Source: Flavobacteriales bacterium (GTDB lineage Bacteria; Bacteroidota; Bacteroidia; Flavobacteriales_D; Crocinitomicaceae). Taken from it: 8,392 nt of DNA. The stretch spans positions 1-8,392 of the forward strand of contig CANJQZ010000075.1 of assembly GCA_947476515.1 (NCBI GenBank), in the 5' to 3' direction. The notes under the pieces were generated by a model that was given only the letters and a program-made list of their open reading frames with translations, was not told the origin of the DNA and did not search any database. Within the stretch, counting starts at the first letter, position 1. Every line of letters starts with the position of its first letter. The translations under genes were made by a program, and so were the position numbers. This document shows, one piece after another, positions 1 through 7,172 of the stretch.

Positions 1-26
1 AATGCTATAATTAGCGGTTTTTTCAT
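1..26 (-). CDS. actE: Probable ActE, monohaem cytochrome c lipoprotein subunit of ACIII (start only, partial)
   Basis: An ATG on the minus strand at 26-24 opens a reading frame that runs off the window edge and reads MKKPLIIA. A basic start followed by hydrophobic residues is what an exported lipoprotein or secreted cytochrome would show. It begins 21 nt after the actD stop, in the same direction, so it continues the operon. In known act operons the gene after the DUF3341 gene actD is actE, a small monohaem cytochrome c. The identity therefore rests on gene order and the start of a signal peptide; no haem motif is visible in this window. Confidence 0.55.
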
Positions 27-47
27 CTCTTTTTGCTATTATATCGC

Positions 48-584
48 TTACTTAATCTCTTTCTTATCAATTTCAACATAACCAGTTTCCGTCAACAATT
101 TATCAATTGCTTCTTCGCTTACTTTATGATTTTCACTCATTCTAATTTCAATCACAAAACGATCGTCTGTAGTTCTTGGGTCTGGATTTTGAGCAGGAAT
201 ACCTGGCAATGTCTTATTGCGTAATAAATAAGTTATGGCCATTCCGTGAGCAGCACATAAAACTGTAAATTCAAAAGTTACAGGAATAAACGCCAACATA
301 TTATCCAAATAGGTAAAGTTAGGTTTACCACCAATATTCATTGGCCAATCTACCACCATGAAAAACCGCATACCGTAGGTAGCAAGTGTAAGACCTGTTA
401 AACCATACAAAAAGGCCATAATTCCAAGTCGTGTATTTTTTACACCAATAATAGGATCTATACCATGAATTGGGAATGGGCTAAAAACCTCCGCGATTTT
501 AACTCCATTAGATACGAGTTTCTTTGCGCCATCCTTTAGGACATCGTCATCATCGTACATAGCATATATTACTTTCTCTGCCAT
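48..584 (-). CDS. actD: ActD, DUF3341 membrane subunit of Alternative Complex III
   Basis: This 178-residue protein has the DUF3341 layout: a soluble N-terminal part (about 1-50, with an acidic DDDD at 11-14 and the family-like stretch VFSPFPIHGID at 33-43), two membrane segments (about 53-71 and 98-120), and a polar C-terminal tail of about 55 residues. In ACIII, ActD is a cofactor-free subunit that packs against the quinol-binding membrane core. No haem or iron-sulfur motif is seen. The gene starts at ATG 584, 11 nt after the actC stop, and is followed 21 nt later by the likely actE start. Family and position agree, so the assignment is strong. Its exact role is structural by inference. Confidence 0.93.
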   Translation of the reverse strand: MAEKVIYAMYDDDDVLKDGAKKLVSNGVKIAEVFSPFPIHGIDPIIGVKNTRLGIMAFLYGLTGLTLATYGMRFFMVVDWPMNIGGKPNFTYLDNMLAFIPVTFEFTVLCAAHGMAITYLLRNKTLPGIPAQNPDPRTTDDRFVIEIRMSENHKVSEEAIDKLLTETGYVEIDKKEIK

Positions 585-595
585 TTTAATTTGAA

Positions 596-1984
596 TTAAT
601 GGTGTTTATGATAATCAGGTGATTCTTTATAAGATTGACCTGAACCTTTCAAAATTGTTTTTACTTCATTTAATGCCAATACTGGGAAATACCTTGCAAA
701 TAATAAAAAGAATACAAAGAAAAGTCCAATAGTGCCGATATAAACTCCTATATCGATATGACTTGGGTAATGCATACTCCACGCAGCAGGAACATAATCT
801 CTATGAATTGAAGTAACAATAATTACATATCGTTCAAACCACATACCTATATTCACAACTATAGAAATGAAGAAAGTAAACATCAAACTTCTTCGTAATT
901 TTCTAATCCACATTAATTGTGGTGAAATAACATTACAAGTCATCATCGACCAATATGCCCACCAGTAAGGACCAGTTGCTCTATTTAAGAATGCATATGC
1001 TTCATATTCTACGCCTGAATACCAAGAAATAAACAATTCAGTAATGTAAGCTGTTCCAACGATTGAACCTGTAACCATAATTACAATGTTCATATATTCA
1101 ACATGTTTAGTATGAATATATGCTTCTAATCCCATTGCTTTTCTCATTACCAACAAGAGCGTTTGTACCATAGCAAAACCAGAGAATACAGCACCACAAA
1201 CAAAGTAAGGAGGGAAAATAGTCGTATGCCAACCTGGAATAACAGAGGTAGCAAAGTCAAATGATACAATAGAGTGTACAGAGAATACAAGTGGGGTGGC
1301 TAAACCGGCTAAAACCAAGGAAACAGTTTCAAAACGATTCCAATGTTTTGCGCGACCAGACCAACCAAAAGATAATATACTGTACATCTTCTTAGCTACC
1401 GGTTTCTTAGCTCTATCGCGAATAGTAGCAAAATCAGGAATTAAACCGATATACCAAAATACAAGCGAAACAGATAAGTAAGTTGAAATTGCAAATACAT
1501 CCCAAAGCAAAGGTGAGTTAAAATTCACCCATAAAGAACCAAATTGATTTGGTAATGGAAGTACCCAATAACCAACCCATAATCTTCCCATGTGAATCAA
1601 TGGAAATAAACCTGCCATAAATACAGCGAAAATGGTCATTGCTTCTGCAGAGCGGTTAATTGCCATTCTCCATTTTTGACGGAACAACAACAATACAGCA
1701 GAGATTAATGTCCCCGCATGACCAATACCTACCCACCAAACAAAATTGGTAATATCCCAAGCCCATCCAATGGTTTTGTTCAATCCCCAAACACCGATTC
1801 CTGTACCCAATAAGTACACGATACAACCTACTCCGTATAGACCAATAATTAAAGCAATACCGAAAAGAATGTACCACATTCTAGGGGCTTTGTCTTCAAT
1901 TGGACGACATACATCTTCCGTTACATCATGGTAACTTTTATGACCAAGTATGAGGGGTTCTCTAATTGCTGCTTCTTTTTGCAT
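596..1984 (-). CDS. actC: ActC, NrfD/PsrC-family quinol-binding membrane subunit of ACIII
   Basis: This is a 462-residue polytopic membrane protein of the NrfD/PsrC (polysulfide reductase membrane subunit) family. About ten hydrophobic segments can be placed, near 36-60, 76-100, 113-131, 160-180, 217-240, 258-280, 297-318, 339-360, 366-390 and 412-432, the number known for ActC. In ACIII it carries the menaquinol oxidation site on the periplasmic side. Buried polar residues that could line that site are H131 (in HMGRLWVGYW), D162 (in LLWDVFAIS) and D243 (in SFDFA); this residue assignment is inference. The C-terminus is polar and ends in DYHKHH. The start is ATG 1984, 17 nt after the actB stop. 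The close relative ActF has the same fold, but the position directly after actB and before actD supports ActC. Confidence 0.95.
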   Translation of the reverse strand: MQKEAAIREPLILGHKSYHDVTEDVCRPIEDKAPRMWYILFGIALIIGLYGVGCIVYLLGTGIGVWGLNKTIGWAWDITNFVWWVGIGHAGTLISAVLLLFRQKWRMAINRSAEAMTIFAVFMAGLFPLIHMGRLWVGYWVLPLPNQFGSLWVNFNSPLLWDVFAISTYLSVSLVFWYIGLIPDFATIRDRAKKPVAKKMYSILSFGWSGRAKHWNRFETVSLVLAGLATPLVFSVHSIVSFDFATSVIPGWHTTIFPPYFVCGAVFSGFAMVQTLLLVMRKAMGLEAYIHTKHVEYMNIVIMVTGSIVGTAYITELFISWYSGVEYEAYAFLNRATGPYWWAYWSMMTCNVISPQLMWIRKLRRSLMFTFFISIVVNIGMWFERYVIIVTSIHRDYVPAAWSMHYPSHIDIGVYIGTIGLFFVFFLLFARYFPVLALNEVKTILKGSGQSYKESPDYHKHH

Positions 1985-2001
1985 GCTAGTTCAATTTACT
2001 A

Positions 2002-5000
2002 TTAATGTTGTCCTTTTTTCTTCTCATGATGTGGCGCTTCTTTCACCACTTGTATGCTGGATAATAACTCATTAACTTCGTTACGCACCTTAACTTTATA
2101 CCAAACATTAGGTTTAACACCAACTTCTTCAAGTGCTTGATAAGCTCTTTTTGAATTAGAACTTGCAAATACAGAAGATTTAGAATCATTCCAGTCTCCA
2201 ACGATAATGGCATTGGTTGGACAAGCATCTGAACAAGCAGTTGCTAATTCACCATCAATGATCATTCTTGCTTCCTTCTTAGCCACTAATTTTGTCGCTT
2301 GAATTCTTTGAACACAGAAAGAACATTTTTCCATTACACCTCTTGTTCGAACTGTAACATCTGGATTCAATACCATTCTGCCTAAATCATCTTGTGCAGG
2401 ATTGACCTCTGTGAATTTCTTGTAAGAAGGATAATTAAACCAGTTGAAACGACGCACTTTATAAGGACAATTGTTGGCACAATATCTAGTACCGATACAA
2501 CGATTGTATGCCATTTGATTTAATCCTTCGTTACTATGTGTAGTTGCTGCTACCGGACAAACCGTCTCGCAAGGAGCGTGGTTACAATGATGACACATTA
2601 AAGGCATGTGTACTACTTTCGGATTCTCTGCAGCTAATTCTGCTTTATCGTAACTAAATGTTTCTTTATCTTTTCTTTGTCCAACTGCTGCTTCTTCATC
2701 AGATGCGAAGTAACGATCAATGCGCAACCAGTGCATTTCACGACCTCTTCGAACTTCATCTTTTCCAACAACAGGGACATTATTTTCTGATTGACAAGCA
2801 ACTAAACAAGATCCACAGCCGATACAAGAAGATAAATCAATAGTCATCCCCCATCGATGGCCAATTTTCTCTACAGGATGTGCATCCCATAAATCAAATT
2901 CACTCATCGGTCTTTCTTCGTGATGACCTTCTTTATTTAATTTTTGTAGCGTATGAGCAGGATTATATGCCTCTTTACCTTTAGCTAAGAAGGTATCCAA
3001 AGTGGTTTCACGCACAATTGAATGTCTTCCCATAACTGTATGATGAATTTGAGTTGCAGCAATTTTATAAGTTCCATTAACTTTCTTGATCGTTCCTACT
3101 GTCTCTAATTCAAAATTTGACGAAGCAAAAGCATAAACATTAGCACCAATTGGTACAGGTAATCCATTTTCACCTAATTCATAACCACCATATTCTTTGG
3201 TTTGAAAAGCAGCTTTACCGATTTTTTCTCCATTAGCACCTCTTCCATAACCTAAAGCGATACCAACAGTATTAATTGCTTGACCAGGTAAAGGGTAAAC
3301 AGGTAAAGTAACACTTAATCCGTTAACCGAAACCGTTGCTAAGTCTAAACCATGTTCTTGATCATAAGTAGTTACATATCCCAATTTTTCCATTTCAACT
3401 GGATTCATGGTAATATAATTATCCCATGTAGCCTTTGTAATTGGATCCGGCATTTCTTGTAACCAAGGATTGCTTGCTTGAGCACCTGTTCCAATGGCAG
3501 CTTTTTGATATAATATTACTTCTAAAGCGCCACTTTTTGGAAGATTTGTAATTGGAGATGACTTATAAGCAAAAGCTGTAGCAGCTGCAACCGTAATATT
3601 TTCACAACTATTATGCGTTGTGTATGCAAAATCTCCTAATGGGAAAATTGTTGCGTATGTTTCTTTAATATAATCGTACGCTACATTAGAATCTTTACCT
3701 GCTCTATTTGCTTCTCCACTCCAAACCAGGATAGATTCAAGAGCTGAAGTAGTATCATGCAAAGGTCGAATTGTAGGCTGAGCAACTGCATAATGTGAAG
3801 GTTTAACTTGGAAGTCATTCCAAGATTCTAGTGCATGATGGTCGGGAGATACATGAGAACAAAGCGCTGTAGTTTCATCAGCATAAGCAGACAAAGAAAG
3901 TGTTGTTTTAACACCTTTCAATGCTTTTCCAAAAGCAGCACCATTCGGTAAAGTATACACAGGATTAACACCCATGAATATAATCATATCCGATCCTTTC
4001 CCAGCAATAACTTGATTTGCAAAAGCTTGCACTTTTTTATCATTACCTTGGAATAACTTTAAATCATTATTTAAATCTATGGTAGTTCCATAAGACTCCA
4101 ATAATGAATTTAGTTGATTGGTTAATAATTGTAAGCCTACATTATTCGAACCACAAACAACCAAAGCATTTTTCTTATTTTTCTTCAAAGAGGAAAGTGC
4201 TTCTTTTGCAGCTTTTTCAGCACTAGCGGGAACAGTTGCAGCAATAGCGCAAGATCCACCTAAACCTTTAATAAAGAAAGATAATACTGCTGCTTGTTCA
4301 GAAGGTTTAATCATACCTCTGTAATCAGCGTTTGATCCAGAAATCGACATAGTAGATTCAAACTGAAAGTGTTTTGACATCCATTCGCCATCCGCTTCTT
4401 TTTCAGGATTTCTTCTTGATCCATATTGAGCAGCATATTCGGTAGACATCAACCAAGTACTAAGAAAGTCAGCACCAATACTTACAATCGATTTCGCCTT
4501 AGAAAAATCGTAAGAAGGTAAAATAGCAGCACCAAAATTTTGAAGGTTGGCTTCTCTCATAGCGCTGTAAGAAACAGCATCATAAGTAATATGCTCAAAT
4601 TTTGTGGCGCCATTTACATTTAACCCAGCAGCCATGGTTCCGATTGCTCGGTTCATTGATGGACTGATAACAGTATTACTAATTAATGTAACTTTTTTAG
4701 ATGATTTAAGAGCGCTTATTACTTCAGCATCTAATTTTGATTGAGCAACATCTGCACCACCAATAGAGGCGTTTTTTAATCGCTCGCTATCGTATAGTCC
4801 TAATACAGAAGCAATAATTTGGGGATTGACACCACCTTTAGTAATTCCAAAATCCTTATTTCCTTTTATAAAGATAGGGCGACCTTCTCTAGTTTTAACT
4901 AAAATACTTGTGTAAGAAGAACCATCATAGTAAGTTGAAGCATACCATGTCGGCATTCCAAGCGTTACATTTTCTGGTTTTATCACATAAGGTACCGCTC

Positions 5001-5223
5001 TAGTTACAGGCGCCTCACAAGCTGCTAAAGAAGCTGCTGCAACGGAGAAACCTAAAAACTTCAAGAAGTCTCTTCGTGCAGTAGATGTTTCGTTTAATTT
5101 ATCATCAGATAAAAATTCTTCAACACTTACTTGAGAAGGAAATTCATTCTCTCTTTGCTTGATAAATTCAGGAGTTTCCTTTAATTCTTCAAGACCTTTC
5201 CAATATTTTCTTGTCATTCCCAT
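2002..5223 (-). CDS. actB: ActB, molybdopterin-oxidoreductase-like/iron-sulfur fusion subunit of ACIII (Tat-variant translocated)
   Basis: This 1073-residue protein has three parts. Residues 1-49 are a polar N-terminal extension. Then come a twin-arginine motif (RRDFLK, 50-55), a short hydrophobic stretch and a lipobox (LAAC, 66-69). Residues about 75-765 resemble a molybdopterin oxidoreductase, but no CxxCxxxC cluster motif is present near its start, fitting the known lack of Mo cofactor in ActB. Residues about 785-1010 are a NrfC-like ferredoxin domain with Cys at 800/803/806/810, 877/880/885/889, 909/915/919 and 967/970/997/1001. One group reads CIGTRYC, with Thr where a fourth Cys would sit; this fits the known content of three [4Fe-4S] and one [3Fe-4S]. 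ActB takes electrons from the quinol site and passes them to the ActA haems. Start ATG 5223; ATG at codon 3 is an alternative. It lies 24 nt after actA. Confidence 0.95.
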   Translation of the reverse strand: MGMTRKYWKGLEELKETPEFIKQRENEFPSQVSVEEFLSDDKLNETSTARRDFLKFLGFSVAAASLAACEAPVTRAVPYVIKPENVTLGMPTWYASTYYDGSSYTSILVKTREGRPIFIKGNKDFGITKGGVNPQIIASVLGLYDSERLKNASIGGADVAQSKLDAEVISALKSSKKVTLISNTVISPSMNRAIGTMAAGLNVNGATKFEHITYDAVSYSAMREANLQNFGAAILPSYDFSKAKSIVSIGADFLSTWLMSTEYAAQYGSRRNPEKEADGEWMSKHFQFESTMSISGSNADYRGMIKPSEQAAVLSFFIKGLGGSCAIAATVPASAEKAAKEALSSLKKNKKNALVVCGSNNVGLQLLTNQLNSLLESYGTTIDLNNDLKLFQGNDKKVQAFANQVIAGKGSDMIIFMGVNPVYTLPNGAAFGKALKGVKTTLSLSAYADETTALCSHVSPDHHALESWNDFQVKPSHYAVAQPTIRPLHDTTSALESILVWSGEANRAGKDSNVAYDYIKETYATIFPLGDFAYTTHNSCENITVAAATAFAYKSSPITNLPKSGALEVILYQKAAIGTGAQASNPWLQEMPDPITKATWDNYITMNPVEMEKLGYVTTYDQEHGLDLATVSVNGLSVTLPVYPLPGQAINTVGIALGYGRGANGEKIGKAAFQTKEYGGYELGENGLPVPIGANVYAFASSNFELETVGTIKKVNGTYKIAATQIHHTVMGRHSIVRETTLDTFLAKGKEAYNPAHTLQKLNKEGHHEERPMSEFDLWDAHPVEKIGHRWGMTIDLSSCIGCGSCLVACQSENNVPVVGKDEVRRGREMHWLRIDRYFASDEEAAVGQRKDKETFSYDKAELAAENPKVVHMPLMCHHCNHAPCETVCPVAATTHSNEGLNQMAYNRCIGTRYCANNCPYKVRRFNWFNYPSYKKFTEVNPAQDDLGRMVLNPDVTVRTRGVMEKCSFCVQRIQATKLVAKKEARMIIDGELATACSDACPTNAIIVGDWNDSKSSVFASSNSKRAYQALEEVGVKPNVWYKVKVRNEVNELLSSIQVVKEAPHHEKKKGQH

Positions 5224-5247
5224 ATTTTTCTGACTATGACCTAATTA

Positions 5248-6585
5248 TTAATAGTGACATTTTGCACATTCCCATCCACCTAATTCACTCACGGTAACCT
5301 TACCATCTTTTAGGTATTTTCTATACAATGTTTTATCATTGTCTTTTAATCTTCTATGAATCTCATCGTAATAAGCACTCTTACCATTTCCTAAAGGAAC
5401 ATCTTTAGCAGCGTGACATTCGATACACCAACCCATTGTTAAAGTAGGTCGAGACAACTTAATGTTGCCTTCAATCTTATTCAATTCTTCCACTGGTTGA
5501 ACTTTAACTGCTTCATTCATTGTTTTCATATCGCCATGACATTGCTTACAATCTACCCCGCCAACAACAACATGTTGAGAGTGATTAAAATAAACATGAT
5601 CAGGTAAAACATGTACTTTATTCCAAACAATTGGAGAAGTTTTTCCAGTATACTTACCTGCTCCAGCAGGATCCCATCCAGCAGCTGTATAAATTTTCTT
5701 AATTTGATCAGCAAATGGCTTCCCTTCTCCGTTAATTTGTTTGTGACAATTCATACAAACATTTACTGAAGGAATTCCAGCAGACTTAGATTTTGTAACA
5801 GAATTGTGGCAGTACTTACAATCAATCCCATTAACACCTGCATGTCTATCATGAGGAAAAACAATTGGTTGAGAAGGCTGATAATTTTCTACTACATTGA
5901 TGCGTCCCAAACCTTGAATTAATGTTACCAATATTGAAAGCACTAAAACCAAAGAACCTAATCCAACCCAAAGTCTGTATTTCCATGCCATAGCACGAAG
6001 TTCTTCACCATAGGTTAACTTTTCAACAGGTTCTTCATCACTGGTAACTAGTTTCAATTGACGACGAACGCCACCAACTGCAAGAATAATGATGACGAAA
6101 ATCACTCCGATAACAATCCATATCCATGAAAACGAACCTTCTTCTTCAGTAGCAGCAGGATCACCATTCATTTTTGTTGGATCAGCTGATGTTGCCGCAT
6201 TCGCTGGATCTGGCTGCATATCTATCCAATCCATTATTCCATTAATCTGCTCTTTAGATAAATCTGGGAATTGGGACATCGCTGTTGAAGACCATTTAGA
6301 AACATCTGCAGCATAAGGATCATTTGCAACAGCTGTTTGCCAGTTATTTACCCATTGGTAAATAGATCCTTCTTTTGCTCCACCAGTAGCCCATTTGGTT
6401 CTAACTTGAAAAAGTTTTGGACCTGTACTGTTCTTGTGAGGTTGGTGACAACTTGCACATTTAGCTTTAAAATCACCTCCTCCATCAGCCAAAACTTGGT
6501 TTGGAAGCAAAAAGGTAATCACTGTGAAAACGCCAGCAACTACTGTGCTCAAGCGCTTAAACCTCTGAATATTAGATATTTTCAT
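5248..6585 (-). CDS. actA: ActA, multihaem cytochrome c subunit of ACIII, with an extra N-terminal monohaem domain
   Basis: The preferred start is ATG 6585 (445 residues). The frame can be extended to a TTG at 6612, but the ATG gives a clean signal peptide: basic residues 2-11, a hydrophobic core at 15-27 and a likely cut after VLA at 31-33. Six CxxCH haem sites are present, at 43-47, 256-260, 277-281, 346-350, 387-391 and 440-444. The first belongs to a small class I-like cytochrome c domain with a likely Met ligand (M103 in AMSQFPDLS). Two membrane segments follow (about 153-172 and 205-224) around a basic loop containing RRQLK, which places the loop in the cytoplasm and both haem domains in the periplasm. 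The C-terminal five-haem domain is rich in possible His ligands, such as HDRH and HVLPDHVYFNHSQH. ActA passes electrons from ActB towards the oxidase. It is the first gene of the operon. Confidence 0.95.
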   Translation of the reverse strand: MKISNIQRFKRLSTVVAGVFTVITFLLPNQVLADGGGDFKAKCASCHQPHKNSTGPKLFQVRTKWATGGAKEGSIYQWVNNWQTAVANDPYAADVSKWSSTAMSQFPDLSKEQINGIMDWIDMQPDPANAATSADPTKMNGDPAATEEEGSFSWIWIVIGVIFVIIILAVGGVRRQLKLVTSDEEPVEKLTYGEELRAMAWKYRLWVGLGSLVLVLSILVTLIQGLGRINVVENYQPSQPIVFPHDRHAGVNGIDCKYCHNSVTKSKSAGIPSVNVCMNCHKQINGEGKPFADQIKKIYTAAGWDPAGAGKYTGKTSPIVWNKVHVLPDHVYFNHSQHVVVGGVDCKQCHGDMKTMNEAVKVQPVEELNKIEGNIKLSRPTLTMGWCIECHAAKDVPLGNGKSAYYDEIHRRLKDNDKTLYRKYLKDGKVTVSELGGWECAKCHY

Positions 6586-6620
6586 GAAAAACGTTACTAA
6601 TTTCTTGTTCAAATAATGCG

Positions 6621-6640
6621 ATTTTAACGCATTTTAACGG
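6621..6640. repeat. Tandem 10-bp repeat ATTTTAACG(C/G) near the act transcription start
   Basis: Two adjacent copies, attttaacgc and attttaacgg, differ only in the last base. They span roughly +1 to +18 of the predicted act transcript. The first copy is also flanked by GCG and CGC in inverted orientation (6618-6630). It could be a repressor site or leader element; nothing in the sequence identifies a binding protein. Confidence 0.5.
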
Positions 6641-6643
6641 TAG

Positions 6644-6676
6644 CAAATTTAGGACAAACACACAATTCTATGACAG
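6644..6676 (-). promoter_or_regulatory. Candidate promoter of the act operon
   Basis: Read on the minus strand, TAAATTTG at 6651-6644 matches the Bacteroidota -7 consensus TAnnTTTG exactly. A weak -33 element (CTG at 6676-6674, against the usual TTG) lies 22 nt upstream. Transcription would start near 6638, giving a leader of about 50 nt before the actA ATG. The -7 match is good and the -33 match is poor, which would suit a promoter that needs an activator; that last point is inference. Confidence 0.5.
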
Positions 6677-6686
6677 TTTTATGACA
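6669..6686. repeat. TATGACA-N4-TATGACA direct repeat at the act -33 region
   Basis: Two exact 7-bp copies lie at 6669-6675 and 6680-6686, 11 bp apart start to start, or about one helical turn. On the minus strand they read TGTCATA twice. Their centre is about 40 bp upstream of the predicted act start, overlapping the weak -33 element. Spacing and position resemble a binding site for a dimeric activator, for example a response regulator that binds direct repeats; this is inference. Confidence 0.4.
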
Positions 6687-6754
6687 AAAAATACAATAAT
6701 ATAGCTAATTTAAAATCATTCTAAATAAGGTCTTTAATTGTCTTTGCCTTAAAA

Positions 6755-6785
6755 TTGTTCTTTAAGAGGCATTTAGTTAATTTTG
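6755..6785 (+). promoter_or_regulatory. Candidate promoter of the SPOR-domain gene
   Basis: TTG at 6755-6757, a 20-nt spacer, and TAATTTTG at 6778-6785 match both Bacteroidota promoter elements (TTG and TAnnTTTG). Transcription would begin near 6791, only about 10 nt before the ATG at 6801, so the leader is very short. Confidence 0.55.
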
Positions 6786-6800
6786 TGGAAATTATTTGAC

Positions 6801-7172
6801 ATGTCGAAAATATTATTTTGCTTAATTATTGTATTTGGAAGTCATGCCTTTGGACAGATTATCATTAAAAATGATTCCCGTTTACCGGGATTGGTTCAAT
6901 CAATTTCTAATGATGCAGAAAAAACAATTGGTTATCGCTTACAGATATGTTTTGACTCTAATAAAGATGTTGCAGATGCTGCTAAAAGAAAATTTTTAGA
7001 ATTATATCCAAAAACAGAAGTTTACATGAATTTTGAGGATCCGAACTTCAATTTAATGGTTGGAGATTACCGCAATAAAATTGATGCCGAAAAAATACAA
7101 GCTAAGATTCAGAGTTTATTCACTATCTGTGTTATTCACAGAACTGAAATACACTTACCCAGAGTAGATTAA
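6801..7172 (+). CDS. Small exported SPOR-domain protein
   Basis: The chosen start is ATG 6801, giving 123 residues. The frame extends upstream to a TTG at 6783, but that codon overlaps the predicted -7 element, and the ATG start gives a proper signal peptide: MSK, then a hydrophobic core at about 4-13, with cleavage near AFG|Q at 18/19. Residues about 44-117 look like a SPOR domain: GYRLQICF begins the first strand, followed by a helix ending in KFLELYP, the strand EVYMNFEDPNFNLMVGDYRNK, and a final helix and strand. The pattern NFxLxVGDYR is typical of Bacteroidota SPOR proteins. SPOR domains bind peptidoglycan lacking stem peptides, often at division sites. The mature protein is little more than the domain. 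C50 and C110 fall in strands and could form a disulfide. It is divergent from actA and convergent with thiL. Its specific function is unknown. Confidence 0.8.
   Translation: MSKILFCLIIVFGSHAFGQIIIKNDSRLPGLVQSISNDAEKTIGYRLQICFDSNKDVADAAKRKFLELYPKTEVYMNFEDPNFNLMVGDYRNKIDAEKIQAKIQSLFTICVIHRTEIHLPRVD

Noticed and set aside
1296..1934. Plus-strand and shifted-frame ORFs of 60-75 codons inside actC, and similar ones inside actB, actA and thiL
   Set aside because: They lie opposite or out of frame to genes with clear family motifs, and show no domain, signal peptide or promoter of their own.
6586..6612. TTG-initiated extension of actA by nine residues
   Set aside because: It would put a second Met and extra basic residues before an already complete signal peptide. 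The ATG at 6585 gives a normal leader, and TTG starts are less common.
6783..6800. TTG-initiated extension of the SPOR protein (MWKLFD)
   Set aside because: The TTG overlaps the predicted -7 promoter element, so it would not be in the transcript. The ATG at 6801 gives a standard signal peptide.
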